A DNA stretch of 64,000 nt from Roseibium sp. MMSF_3544 (GCF_030732845.1 NZ_JASHKA010000004.1:186001-250000); one strand, 5' to 3'; positions 17,988 to 26,651 are shown, numbered from the stretch's first letter. Notes: generated by a model from the letters alone, not told the origin. Numbers and translations are program-made.

Positions 17988-18083
17988 GATACTTTCTTAA
18001 ATAAAAAATATCAATCGATATTTTTTTCTGGTTCAACCGGCTTGTTTTGTTCAAAAAAATATCGTTTGCTGCAAAAAAGTATC
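17988..18083. promoter_or_regulatory. cluster of five AAAAAAKTATC-type half-sites (operator region)
   Basis: Five copies of one half-site lie between soxB and rpiR: 17988-17998 (reverse), 18003-18012 and 18017-18026 (a perfect inverted pair with a 4-nt spacer), 18053-18063, and 18073-18083. The last two are direct repeats exactly 20 bp apart, about two helical turns. The array covers both promoter regions, and the last repeat ends just before the rpiR RBS. It is the natural binding site for the adjacent RpiR protein; this is inferred from position and repetition only. Confidence 0.6.
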
Positions 18084-18094
18084 GGAGACCCAAC

Positions 18095-18949
18095 GTGTCA
18101 CTTACGAATACGCTGCGCAAAGCCCTCCCCGACCTGCCCAAGAAGCTCGCGCAAGCGGCTCGTTACGCGCTCGACCACCCGGACAAGATGGCGCTCAATT
18201 CCATGCGAGGGTCCGCGTCAGCCGTCGGCGTTACCTCAACAACGATGCTGAGACTGGCACGACATCTCGGATTTGACAGCTATGAGGACTTCCGGGCGGC
18301 CTTTCAAAAGGAGCTGTTGCGCGACGGGTTCGGGGCCAGAGCCGGTGCTCTTAGGCAAGAGGACAAAACAACCGGCGAAGAGACCCATACCGAGAAGATC
18401 CTGTCTGCAGCGGAAGCCAATATCCACCAGTTGAGAACCAGCCTGCCCCGTCAGGACTTGGACAGGTTTTGCGAGAAAATTCGCCGGGCGCCGAATGTCT
18501 GTCTGGTGGGATCATCATCCTTGTTCTGGCTTGCCTCGATGATGAAGAACACCGGCAGCCTGATATTATCCAATCTGAGACTGGTCGGTGCGGAATACGC
18601 GATCGCAGCCGAACAAATGAGTGCGCTGAACAAAGAGGACATGGTCATTTGTTTCGGCATGAGCCCGACCGCACGGCGAACGGTCGATGCAATGCAGTTC
18701 GCCCAGCGACGCAGCGCGTTTACCGTCGCGATCACCGACCGGCCGAGTTCGCCGCTCGCTGAGGAGGCGGATCTTGCATTTTTCGCGAATGCCGACAGTC
18801 CCCACTACTATCCATCCGTTGTTGCAATGACCGCTCTTGTCGAACTGCTTCTGGCTTCTGTGGTCGCTGGCGGAGACGGACGCGAGGCAGAACAGGTTGC
18901 GGAATTCGAACGCTTGCGCGCAGGCACGGACGCGTATTTCGACTATTGA
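18095..18949 (+). CDS. MurR/RpiR family transcriptional regulator
   Basis: 284 aa. The N-terminal RpiR HTH (about 1-75, 'MALNSMRGSASAVGVTSTTMLRLARHLGF' in part) is followed by a C-terminal SIS sugar-phosphate-type domain (about 125-250, 'VCLVGSSSLFWLASMM', 'ALNKEDMVICFGMSPTARRTV'). RpiR regulators usually sense phosphorylated or amino-acid-like ligands. GTG 18095 is chosen: GGAG lies 8 bases upstream, while the upstream TTG at 18047 has no RBS and runs through the operator repeats. Divergent from soxBDAG, so probably its repressor; relatives control one-carbon/amine genes in several alphaproteobacteria. Confidence 0.88.
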   Translation: MSLTNTLRKALPDLPKKLAQAARYALDHPDKMALNSMRGSASAVGVTSTTMLRLARHLGFDSYEDFRAAFQKELLRDGFGARAGALRQEDKTTGEETHTEKILSAAEANIHQLRTSLPRQDLDRFCEKIRRAPNVCLVGSSSLFWLASMMKNTGSLILSNLRLVGAEYAIAAEQMSALNKEDMVICFGMSPTARRTVDAMQFAQRRSAFTVAITDRPSSPLAEEADLAFFANADSPHYYPSVVAMTALVELLLASVVAGGDGREAEQVAEFERLRAGTDAYFDY

Positions 18950-18998
18950 ATTTTTCTGCCAGGCAAAACCCGGCAGCAAGTTCCTATTGACTGCGCCG

Positions 18999-20009
18999 CT
19001 AGCGTTGCTTTGCCAGCCTGGAGTCCCGGTAGCGTCGCGGCGTTTCCCCGAATTTGGTCTTGAACCAGCGTGCGAAGTGACTGCTGTCGGAAAATCCGCA
19101 TTCATACGAGATCTGCGTGATGGTCCTTTTCGAGTTCATCAGTCGCCAGCGCGCATGCTGTAGCCGCATATCGCGCCAGACTTCCTGCGGCGTCGAATTT
19201 GCGTGTTGAAGAAAAACCCTGTTCAGCTGACGAACGGTCGAACCGAGCTTTTCTGCCAGGTGTTCCGTTGTGTCAGGTTCGCGCAACTTCTGGCGCATGA
19301 TCTTGACGGCCTGCTCGACACGCCAGTTCCCGCATTCCTCAAGATCCTGGTATGGAAGACGCCCAACTTCATGGGCGGACCTGTGCTCGTCGACAACCAG
19401 TGCCGTCAATCCTTTCATTCCGCGCGAGCGGCCGCAGTGTTCGATCAGAATCTCGACGGCAAGGTCGATGGCGGCGGTGCCACCTGGACACGTTAGAATG
19501 TCGCCCTCTGAGACATATAGCTCGTTTTCGACGGGAATGACCTTCGGAAACATCTCGACAAATTCCGGCCGGTGATGGGCGTGGATCGCAGCTCTCCTGC
19601 CATTGAGCAATCCGGTGCGCGCCAGCGCAAAACTGCCGGTACACAGTCCCACCAGCTTGGTGCCCCTTGAGTGGTGTTCCCGTAAAAAATCGTATGTCTG
19701 AGGCGGAATGTCGTTCAGGTAGTCCAGCAAACCGCCCACAACGACGATGTAGTCGTAGTCGCCAGCCTCTTCGAAGGTATTCCAGGGACGAACCGCCATA
19801 CCTGTGCTGGACGGGACCGGGTTAAGGTCGTGACCCAAAACCTCCCAATGACAGAAAACCTGCCTGCTTCTGTCAGCTTCGTCTGACGAGTGCCGCACGG
19901 CGTCGGCAAATCCCGCCAGTGGAAGAAGCGTGAACGCGGGCGTGAGCACAAACGCAAATCTCACATCCGGTTCGATGTCCGAAGCGCTATGCGACGTCAG
20001 GAAGTCCAT
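18999..20009 (-). CDS. GlxA family AraC-type transcriptional regulator
   Basis: 336 aa with an N-terminal DJ-1/PfpI-like sensor domain (about 18-190; nucleophile-elbow-like 'LVGLCTGSFALARTGLL') and a C-terminal double HTH of the AraC family (about 235-330; 'ISYECGFSDSSHFARWFKTKFG'). GlxA-type regulators such as GbdR, SouR and ArgR control betaine, sarcosine and amino-acid catabolism. It lies between the soxBDAG/rpiR region and the divergent proline-racemase-like gene, 92 bp from the latter, and could control either unit. Confidence 0.9.
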   Translation of the reverse strand: MDFLTSHSASDIEPDVRFAFVLTPAFTLLPLAGFADAVRHSSDEADRSRQVFCHWEVLGHDLNPVPSSTGMAVRPWNTFEEAGDYDYIVVVGGLLDYLNDIPPQTYDFLREHHSRGTKLVGLCTGSFALARTGLLNGRRAAIHAHHRPEFVEMFPKVIPVENELYVSEGDILTCPGGTAAIDLAVEILIEHCGRSRGMKGLTALVVDEHRSAHEVGRLPYQDLEECGNWRVEQAVKIMRQKLREPDTTEHLAEKLGSTVRQLNRVFLQHANSTPQEVWRDMRLQHARWRLMNSKRTITQISYECGFSDSSHFARWFKTKFGETPRRYRDSRLAKQR

Positions 20010-20101
20010 GTCTGTCTGCCGAATGTCCTATAAATGTCTACCATGTTCTATTAATTGCCCACATCGTTCCTACACTTGCCAAAAAATTGCAAGGAGGAAC
20101 A

Positions 20102-21148
20102 ATGCGCTGGAAGAAAACCCTGACGGTCATTGGAGCGCATGCTGAGGGCGAAGTCGGCCGGGTTATTACCGGAGGTGTCCTGGATGTGCCCGGCGCTTCG
20201 GTGCTGGAAAAAATGCAGTATCTGCAGGAAAATGACGAGCTGCGCCAGTTTGTGAACAACGAACCGCGCGGCTGTGCGCAGATGACCACAAACCTGCTGC
20301 TCTCGCCCTGCGACCCGGACGCGGACGCTGCCTTCATACCCATGCAGGCCGACGGGACACATCCAATGTCCGGATCCAACGCAATGTGCGTCACAACGGT
20401 TTTGCTCGAAACCGGCATTCTTCCCATGCAAGAACCAGAGACCACAATCGTGCTGGATACTGCTGCAGGTCTCGTGAAGGCGGTCGCACAATGCGCCGAT
20501 GGCCGCGTTGAACGGGTAACGCTGGATTTCTTTCCGGCGTTTGCCGAGTATCTCGATGCAACCATCGAGGTTGAAGGGATTGGATCGATTTCCGTCGATG
20601 TGGCCTTTGGTGGCGTCTACTATGTCATGCCGCGCGCCTCGGAACTCGGGTTTCAGATCGGCCCTGACGTCGCCCGGGAAATGTTGGATCTTGGCGCTCG
20701 CATCAAACGGGCCGCCAGAGAACAATTGCCCGTTTGCCATCCGGAAATTCCCGCATTCAACAGTATCGAGTTCCTGATGTTCACCGACGACATCGACCCC
20801 GACAAGCATGTTTACCGCAACGCGACCATCATGCCTCCAGGTCGTGTCGACCGCTCGCCGTGTGGAACCGGCAGTGCTGCACGCCTCGCGGTGATGCATG
20901 AAAAACGCCAGATCAAGCAGGGTCAGACACTGGAAATGCGGTCGACAATCGGTTCTCGGTTCGACGCTTCTGTTGTGGCAGTCACCCGCTTGGGAACCAG
21001 AAACGCGGTCATTCCACGACTGTCAGGGCGCGCCTGGATCTATGCCATGATGCAGCTTGGCGCCGACCCAAGTGATCCTTATCCACTTGGATACACGATG
21101 GCAGACACCTGGGGAACCGAGATTGAGCACCGCATTCCTTCGGCGTAG
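20102..21148 (+). CDS. proline racemase superfamily enzyme with Ser/Cys pair
   Basis: 348 aa, proline racemase/hydroxyproline epimerase/trans-3-hydroxyproline dehydratase superfamily. The first catalytic position, usually Cys in 'MCGHG', is Ser90 in 'HPMSGSN'; the second is Cys254 in 'SPCGTGSAARLA'. Known Cys/Cys members are racemases or epimerases and Thr/Cys members are dehydratases; Ser/Cys members have variable epimerase activity, so substrate and reaction are open. AAGGAGG precedes ATG 20102 by 5 bases. A strong terminator follows, so it may be transcribed separately from the TRAP operon 185 bp downstream. The neighbouring GlxA regulator is divergent. Confidence 0.88.
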   Translation: MRWKKTLTVIGAHAEGEVGRVITGGVLDVPGASVLEKMQYLQENDELRQFVNNEPRGCAQMTTNLLLSPCDPDADAAFIPMQADGTHPMSGSNAMCVTTVLLETGILPMQEPETTIVLDTAAGLVKAVAQCADGRVERVTLDFFPAFAEYLDATIEVEGIGSISVDVAFGGVYYVMPRASELGFQIGPDVAREMLDLGARIKRAAREQLPVCHPEIPAFNSIEFLMFTDDIDPDKHVYRNATIMPPGRVDRSPCGTGSAARLAVMHEKRQIKQGQTLEMRSTIGSRFDASVVAVTRLGTRNAVIPRLSGRAWIYAMMQLGADPSDPYPLGYTMADTWGTEIEHRIPSA

Positions 21149-21177
21149 CAAACACAACAGAAACTTCCCCCAACTGA

Positions 21178-21205
21178 ACCGGCGGCCTTGGTCGCCGGTA
21201 TTTTT
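21178..21205 (+). terminator. Rho-independent terminator
   Basis: ACCGGCG (21178-21184) and CGCCGGT (21193-21199) form a perfect 7-bp GC-rich stem with an 8-nt loop, followed by ATTTTTG. Ends the transcript of the proline-racemase-like gene. Confidence 0.85.
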
Positions 21206-21333
21206 GTCGGCCGGCAAAGCGAGGTCCATTCTATTATAAAAAAGGGCCAACACGTTCAATTCAGGCTGCGAATTCTCCACTTATCCTTTTCTCATTGCCG
21301 CCGTGGGGTGGCGACGGAAATTGGAGGATTTCA

Positions 21334-22353
21334 ATGCTTTCGAGGATCAATCGCCGCACCGTTCTGGGGGCGGCAACCGCACTTGCAGTTTCGTTTTCAG
21401 CGTTTGCCGCATCGGCGGAAACAACTCTTCGCCTGTCTCATCTGTCCCCGCCGGACAGTGACATGGACAAATGGGCTCATCAGTTTGCAGATCGGGTTTC
21501 CGCAGAGACCGACGGCCGCGTGAACGTCCGTATCTTTCCCGCAAGCCAGCTTGGCGACTGGGAAGAAGTCTACGAACAGCTGAGCCAGGGCGCGGTTGAT
21601 CTTGCCATCCAGTCGATTTCGACCAAGTTTGACTCGCGCCTCGCCATCACCTGGTTCCCCTATACCGCAGTCGATTATGACAGCGCGAAGGAAGCCTGGA
21701 ACACAGACGGTTTCCTGTTCAACATCGTGGACGAGTTGGTCGCACCGCAACAGATCAGTGTCATGGCGCCCTACGCTTTCGGTCTCGGTGGCATGGCGGT
21801 CGGTAAACCTGTCGCCGATCCGAAGAACCCGGATGCGGACCATTCCGACCTGAAGATCAGGGTCTGGCCGTCCGGGGTACCGACCCATAAACCGACGCTG
21901 GAACGTCTCGGTTATTCCACCACGACGATGCCTTGGGCAGAGCTTTATACCGGCGTCCAGACTGGCGTCATTGACGGTATGGTCGGTGGTGTCCCAGAAA
22001 ATGCGGTCCGCGACTGGAACGGCGTCGTCGACACCTGGTTGCAGATCAATGATCACTTCGAGATCAATTGGCTGCTCGGCTCGACAATGTCACTCGCACG
22101 CCTTTCTGAAGAAGACCAAAAAACGGTCTCGGCAATCGCCAAAGACCTGGCCACGCAGAGGTTCAACGCCGTTGAAGATGCGGACAACAAATACCTGCAA
22201 CAGCTGAAAGACAGCGGCGTTACCGTTGTCACCTATAGCCGGGAAGAAATTGACCTGCTGGCGGATGCGGTACGCGCTGACGCGTGGCCGCAGATGAAGG
22301 ACGAGATCGGCGACGAACTCTACGACCTCATCCAGCAGTACTACGCAAACTAA
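21334..22353 (+). CDS. TRAP transporter substrate-binding protein (DctP type)
   Basis: 339-aa periplasmic receptor with an N-terminal signal ('INRRTVLGAATALAVSFSAFAASA', Tat-like twin Arg, in part) and the DctP fold: 'LRLSHLSPPDSDMDKWAHQFADRV', 'LGDWEEVYEQLSQGAVDLA' and the ligand-anchoring Arg region 'DLKIRVWPSG' (each in part). GGAGG lies 6 bases before ATG 21334. Members bind organic acids, amino acids or ectoine. The neighbouring asparaginase and aspartate lyase point to an acidic or amide amino acid. A stem-loop separates it from dctQ. Confidence 0.92.
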   Translation: MLSRINRRTVLGAATALAVSFSAFAASAETTLRLSHLSPPDSDMDKWAHQFADRVSAETDGRVNVRIFPASQLGDWEEVYEQLSQGAVDLAIQSISTKFDSRLAITWFPYTAVDYDSAKEAWNTDGFLFNIVDELVAPQQISVMAPYAFGLGGMAVGKPVADPKNPDADHSDLKIRVWPSGVPTHKPTLERLGYSTTTMPWAELYTGVQTGVIDGMVGGVPENAVRDWNGVVDTWLQINDHFEINWLLGSTMSLARLSEEDQKTVSAIAKDLATQRFNAVEDADNKYLQQLKDSGVTVVTYSREEIDLLADAVRADAWPQMKDEIGDELYDLIQQYYAN

Positions 22354-22361
22354 TTCAAGCA

Positions 22362-22383
22362 GGAGCCGGAGCGATCCGGCTCC
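22362..22383 (+). other. intercistronic stem-loop after the TRAP binding-protein gene
   Basis: GGAGCCGG (22362-22369) and CCGGCTCC (22376-22383) form a perfect 8-bp stem around AGCGAT with no U-run. Its place between binding-protein and permease genes suggests mRNA stabilisation or partial termination to give more receptor than permease. Confidence 0.65.
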
Positions 22384-22407
22384 AGTCCTTTCGGGGGAGG
22401 AAGGAAA

Positions 22408-22941
22408 ATGCTCGAAGAGCGCCAGACTCAATTCCGGCATCCGCTGTGGAAGTTCAAGCTCAACATCCTGAAATTTGTGATGTTCGTCAGCTCCATAGTT
22501 TTCACCCTGGCTGTGTTTCTCCAGGTCGTTGCGAGATACGTCTTCAATTACTCGCTGTTCGGGATCGAGGAACTGGCCAGCTTTGCCGGTGTCATCATGT
22601 ATTTCATCGGCGCGGCCTACGCCACGCATGAGCGGAGCCATATCTCCGCAAGCCTGATCGACACAATTTTCGGCGAGGGGCGGATCACCGCCGGTGTTCA
22701 CGCCTTTACCCGCCTGCTCGCTTTCGTTCTGACGCTCTACATTCTGAATTCCCTTTGGGACCTGCTCGTCTTTACCGAGCGAATGGGAACGAAATCGACC
22801 GAGCTTCGTCTGCCGATGATCTGGATCTACGGAACGATGTTCGTCGGCCTCTCGCTGACCGCCTTCTACTTCCTGCTCGAGTTTTTCGACAGCCTGCGCG
22901 CAACCATCTGGCATGCGGTCTCAAAGGAGCAAGACACATGA
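22408..22941 (+). CDS. TRAP transporter small permease (DctQ type)
   Basis: 177-aa inner-membrane protein with four membrane segments (about 25-48, 58-78, 100-122, 140-162). The 'FNYSLFGIEELASFAGVIMYFIGAAYATHERSHI' region (in part) is the family hallmark. A GGAGGAAGG RBS precedes ATG 22408. The stop overlaps the dctM start (ATGA). Confidence 0.92.
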   Translation: MLEERQTQFRHPLWKFKLNILKFVMFVSSIVFTLAVFLQVVARYVFNYSLFGIEELASFAGVIMYFIGAAYATHERSHISASLIDTIFGEGRITAGVHAFTRLLAFVLTLYILNSLWDLLVFTERMGTKSTELRLPMIWIYGTMFVGLSLTAFYFLLEFFDSLRATIWHAVSKEQDT

Positions 22942-24242
22942 GTACTTTGATATTGATGGATGTCGCGCTTCTCGTGTTGCTGATGATCCTGGGGGTACCG
23001 GTTGCCCTGACCTTTGTTGCCGCAGCCGCGTTTCTGGTCATCTTCGGCAATTATGGCTCGACGACATTCCTGATTACGGCAGGGTTTTCAAAAGTGTCGT
23101 CGGTCGTGCTGCTGGCGATCCCGCTCTACATCCTGGCGGGCGGCATCATGACCCAGGGCGGCATCGCAAAGCGATTGCTGGAACTTGCAGACAGCATTTT
23201 GGGCCGGTACCGGTCCGGTTTGGGCGTCGTCACAATCATCACAACGGCAATCTTCGGAGCGATTTCCGGCATGGCGTCATCGGCCGTTGCCGCAATCGGA
23301 TCCATCGCAATACCGCGCATGGTCGAACAGGGTTACGACCGCGGGTATGCAACATCGCTTGTCAGCTGCTCGGCGGTTCTGGCGTTGTTGATCCCGCCAA
23401 GCGCAACGATGATCCTGTACGGCTGGGTCACCGGTACGTCCATCGCCGCGTGCTTTCTGGCACCACTGATCCCGGCCCTTCTGCTCATAGCGCTGTTTTC
23501 GTTCTGGAACATGATCCTCACGCGGAAAATGGACATCCAGATTGCCGACCCTCAACCGTTCAATATCCAGATGAAAACGGTGTTTCAGCGGACAAGAGAA
23601 GCGGGCTTCGGCCTGGCGATGCCACTGATCATTCTCGGCTTCATCTATGGCGGCATCACCACGCCGACCGAAGCTGCAGCGGTGGCCGTGATCTACGCAT
23701 TGCCTGTCGCCTTTCTGATCTACAGTGAGCTGACTTTCAAATCGTTCTACGACGTTGTCTGGAAATCGGCTCAGGTTACATCCGTCCTCATGCTGGTTAT
23801 CTTCACCGCAAACATGCTCGCCCGGGTTCTGACCCTGGAAGAGGTTCCGCAGCAGATCCTGGAATCGATGCTGATGATCTCCGAGAACCCGATCATCCTG
23901 CTTCTACTGGTCAATGCATTTCTGCTCTTGATCGGCATGTTCATGGAAGATGTCTCCGGCATCTTGCTGGCAGCACCGTTGCTGTTGCCGGTTGTCACCG
24001 AAGCCGGCGTTCATCCGGTTCATTTTGCCGCGATCATAGGCGTGAATCTCGGAATGGGCCTGATCACGCCGCCAACAGCTCCGATCCTCTATTTCGGCAC
24101 ACTGATCGGACAGACTACGCTGGCAAAAGTGGTGAGACCGACCTTGGTGTTCGTCTTCCTGGCATATTTTCCCGTGGTCCTTCTGACCACATTCATTCCT
24201 TCCCTGTCGCTTTGGTTGCCGTCCCTGATCACCGGACTTTGA
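22938..24242 (+). CDS. TRAP transporter large permease (DctM type)
   Basis: 434-aa sodium-coupled transport subunit with about 12 hydrophobic segments. Family signatures seen: 'ILGVPVALTF', 'SKVSSVVLLAIPLYILAGGIM' (part), 'GAISGMASSAVAAIGSIAIP' and 'LLIPPSATMILYGW'. Start 22938 overlaps the dctQ stop by 4 bp, indicating translational coupling. With dctP and dctQ it forms one complete TRAP importer. Confidence 0.94.
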   Translation: MSTLILMDVALLVLLMILGVPVALTFVAAAAFLVIFGNYGSTTFLITAGFSKVSSVVLLAIPLYILAGGIMTQGGIAKRLLELADSILGRYRSGLGVVTIITTAIFGAISGMASSAVAAIGSIAIPRMVEQGYDRGYATSLVSCSAVLALLIPPSATMILYGWVTGTSIAACFLAPLIPALLLIALFSFWNMILTRKMDIQIADPQPFNIQMKTVFQRTREAGFGLAMPLIILGFIYGGITTPTEAAAVAVIYALPVAFLIYSELTFKSFYDVVWKSAQVTSVLMLVIFTANMLARVLTLEEVPQQILESMLMISENPIILLLLVNAFLLLIGMFMEDVSGILLAAPLLLPVVTEAGVHPVHFAAIIGVNLGMGLITPPTAPILYFGTLIGQTTLAKVVRPTLVFVFLAYFPVVLLTTFIPSLSLWLPSLITGL

Positions 24243-24258
24243 CCGGAAAGGAGATCCC

Positions 24259-24708
24259 ATGACACTGAAAATCCTGGTTCCAATCGATGTGGAAGAACCC
24301 CGTTCGTGGAGCGCCGTTCTGCCAGAACTTCGACAGCATGCCAAAGGCAACAAGGTCGAGCTGAGCGTCGTGACGGTCGTACCGGACCTCGGCACGGTTA
24401 TTGCACAGGCGGCGCAGGCGGCTCCCCTCGCCTCCGCCTTGCCCGCCGATCTAAAGGAGCGCGCGCTCGCCGTGGCACGGGATCGCCTCGAAAACCTTGT
24501 CCAGACCGATGAATTCGGCACAATCCAAAAAGTCGCCCGGTCCGGTACGATCTACTCCGAAATCCTGCACACCGCAGAAGAGTTGTCGAGCGATCTCATC
24601 GTCTTGATGTCCCATCTGCCCGACTTCGGCGACTACCTGCTTGGACCAAACGCCGCAAAGATCGTCCGCCACGCAAGGTGTTCGGTGCTGGTCGTGCGAC
24701 CCAAATAA
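24259..24708 (+). CDS. universal stress protein (UspA family), TRAP-associated
   Basis: 149 aa, single Usp domain. It starts 'MTLKILVPIDVEEPRSW' and ends with the nucleotide-binding region 'DYLLGPNAAKIVRHARCSVLVVR' (in part), resembling the ATP-binding G-x2-G-x9-G(S/T)-type loop only loosely. Strong AAGGAG RBS, 16 bases after dctM. UspA genes attached to TRAP operons are known (TeaD of Halomonas binds ATP and regulates the ectoine transporter TeaABC), so it likely modulates this transporter. Confidence 0.9.
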   Translation: MTLKILVPIDVEEPRSWSAVLPELRQHAKGNKVELSVVTVVPDLGTVIAQAAQAAPLASALPADLKERALAVARDRLENLVQTDEFGTIQKVARSGTIYSEILHTAEELSSDLIVLMSHLPDFGDYLLGPNAAKIVRHARCSVLVVRPK

Positions 24709-24719
24709 AGAGATCTGAG

Positions 24720-25265
24720 ATGAACAAGCCGCTTCGCCCTCGTGCCGGCCGTGGTACGGGTCCGCTTTCCGTCGCCGTGATCATGACGGGCGGAACGATC
24801 GCAAAGAGCTACAATCCCGCCGAGGCCCGGCTCTACAATTTCGAACCGAAGGTCCAGGAACTTATTGCGGATTTGCGGATTGACGATCTTGAATTGACCT
24901 ACATCGATCTTCTGCACTTAGACAGCCTGGAAATCCGCGATGCCGATCGGGATCATATTGCCTCGGCGATTATCGGCGCTTGCAAAACGCACGATGCGGT
25001 TCTGGTGACGCATGGAACCGACAGCATGGCCGACAGCGGCACTGTTTTGTGTGCGCGTATGTCCGAGTTTCCCGTGCCCGTCGTCTTCACCGGCGCAATG
25101 GTGCCTTACGCGATCAAAGGATCCGACGCGGTTCAGAACGTGACCGAAGCGCTGCTGGCGCTACGCCTTCTGCCGCCGGGAGCCTATGTCGTTCTGCACA
25201 ATCGCATCCTGACGCTTCCTGGCGTTCAAAAGGACCACAAGTCCCTAACGTTCCAGGAGAATTGA
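24720..25265 (+). CDS. single-domain asparaginase-like protein
   Basis: 181 aa, only the N-terminal domain of the asparaginase/glutaminase family (full enzymes are about 330 aa). Both catalytic motifs of that domain are present: 'MTGGTIAKS' (nucleophile Thr23 or Thr26) and 'VTHGTDSMADSG' (Thr-Asp). The stop at 25265 is 3 bases before aspA, so the short form is not an assembly edge. No C-terminal domain is visible downstream. Short forms are known as stand-alone proteins of uncertain activity. Operon context with aspartate ammonia-lyase suggests amide hydrolysis to aspartate or a derivative. Confidence 0.85.
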   Translation: MNKPLRPRAGRGTGPLSVAVIMTGGTIAKSYNPAEARLYNFEPKVQELIADLRIDDLELTYIDLLHLDSLEIRDADRDHIASAIIGACKTHDAVLVTHGTDSMADSGTVLCARMSEFPVPVVFTGAMVPYAIKGSDAVQNVTEALLALRLLPPGAYVVLHNRILTLPGVQKDHKSLTFQEN

Positions 25266-25268
25266 CAG

Positions 25269-26651
25269 ATGGCCCGGCTTGAAACTGACAGCATCGGCAC
25301 CCGCGAACTGCCCGAGGCCGCGCTCTACGGCGTCAACACGCTGAGAGCCACGGAAAATTTCGACATTTCGCCGCTAAAAATCGGCAATGAACCGGCCTTT
25401 ATCCGCGCGCTCGCATACATCAAGAAGGCAGCCGCGAAGGCCAACTGCGACATCGGTGCTCTCGAACCCGCGTTGCGGGACGCCATCGTTACCGCCTGCA
25501 ACGAAGTCCTGGAGGGACGACACCACGATCAGTTTGTTGTCGACCTTCTGGAAGGATCGGGCGGCACTTCGATCAACATGAACACGAACGAAGTCATCGC
25601 CAACCGGGCCTTACAGATTTTGGATCACCAGGCCGGGCAGTATGATGTGATCAATCCCAACGATCACGTTAATGCCGGCCAGTCGACGAACGATGTCATT
25701 CCCTCCGCCGTCAAGCTCGCGGTCCTTGAAAAGGCACCTGCACTCATCACGTCGCTCGGCTATTTAGCCGAGGCGCTTCAAGCCAAGTCGGACGAATTCG
25801 CCGATGTGCTGAAAATTGGACGGACTTGCATGCAGGCCGCGCAACCTATGACGCTAGGTCAGGAATTCGGCGGCTATTCAGCAGCGCTGTTCCGCGCGCG
25901 GGACAAAATTCTCAAAGCAACAAAAGATCTGGAAGTCCTGCCACTCGGCGGCACGGCAATCGGAACCGGACTGGGCGCCCGGCCCGGCTACAAAGCGGCC
26001 GTTTACCGGCACTTGTCTGAAGACGTGGGTACGAGACTGAGGCCGTCGGAGAACATGTTCGATGGCATGCAGAATTCCGACAGCTTCGCCCGCGTATCTT
26101 CGGAGTTCCGTATTGCCGCCGAGGTAATCGGAAAAATCAGCCTCGACCTGATCATCCTGTCATCTGGGACGAAATCAGGCATCGGCGAGATCAGGCTTCC
26201 AGCGGTCCAACCCGGTTCCTCGATCATGCCAGGCAAGATCAATCCCGTCCTTCCTATGATGATGCAGCAGGTCACTTATGCCGTCGTCGGCAATGACGCG
26301 GCGGTTTCGCTTGCTTCGCTTGGCGGCCAGCTCGAAATCAATCACTTTGAACCGGTGATCGCATCGCGCATGTTCGACAGCATGGACCTATTGACCAGGG
26401 GCAGCCGCATCTTCGCCGACAAGTGTATTTCCGGAGTCCAGGCGCTGAAGGAACAAGCCCTAGAAAACCTCCTGGCCTCATCCGCCCTTGCAACGGTTTT
26501 CGTGCCCCAACTCGGCTACGCCCAAGTGTCCAAAATCGTGAAGGAAGCGGAGGCAGAAGGAAAACTCTTTGTCGACGCACTGATCGAAATGGATCTTCTG
26601 ACCCGCGATGACGTCATCAAAGCCCTGCGCAGCGCAGCCAACGCGGAATGA
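25269..26651 (+). CDS. aspA: aspartate ammonia-lyase
   Basis: 460 aa, fumarase/aspartase superfamily; deaminates L-aspartate to fumarate and ammonia. 'ALYGVNTLRATENF', 'GQSTNDVIPSAVKLA' and the signature 'GSSIMPGKINPVLPMM' with the mobile SS loop are present. AGGAG lies upstream of ATG 25269. The N-terminus 'ETDSIGTRELPEAALYGVNT' (in part) favours aspartase over fumarase C, consistent with the preceding asparaginase-like gene. Last gene of the TRAP-usp-asparaginase-aspA operon. Confidence 0.9.
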   Translation: MARLETDSIGTRELPEAALYGVNTLRATENFDISPLKIGNEPAFIRALAYIKKAAAKANCDIGALEPALRDAIVTACNEVLEGRHHDQFVVDLLEGSGGTSINMNTNEVIANRALQILDHQAGQYDVINPNDHVNAGQSTNDVIPSAVKLAVLEKAPALITSLGYLAEALQAKSDEFADVLKIGRTCMQAAQPMTLGQEFGGYSAALFRARDKILKATKDLEVLPLGGTAIGTGLGARPGYKAAVYRHLSEDVGTRLRPSENMFDGMQNSDSFARVSSEFRIAAEVIGKISLDLIILSSGTKSGIGEIRLPAVQPGSSIMPGKINPVLPMMMQQVTYAVVGNDAAVSLASLGGQLEINHFEPVIASRMFDSMDLLTRGSRIFADKCISGVQALKEQALENLLASSALATVFVPQLGYAQVSKIVKEAEAEGKLFVDALIEMDLLTRDDVIKALRSAANAE

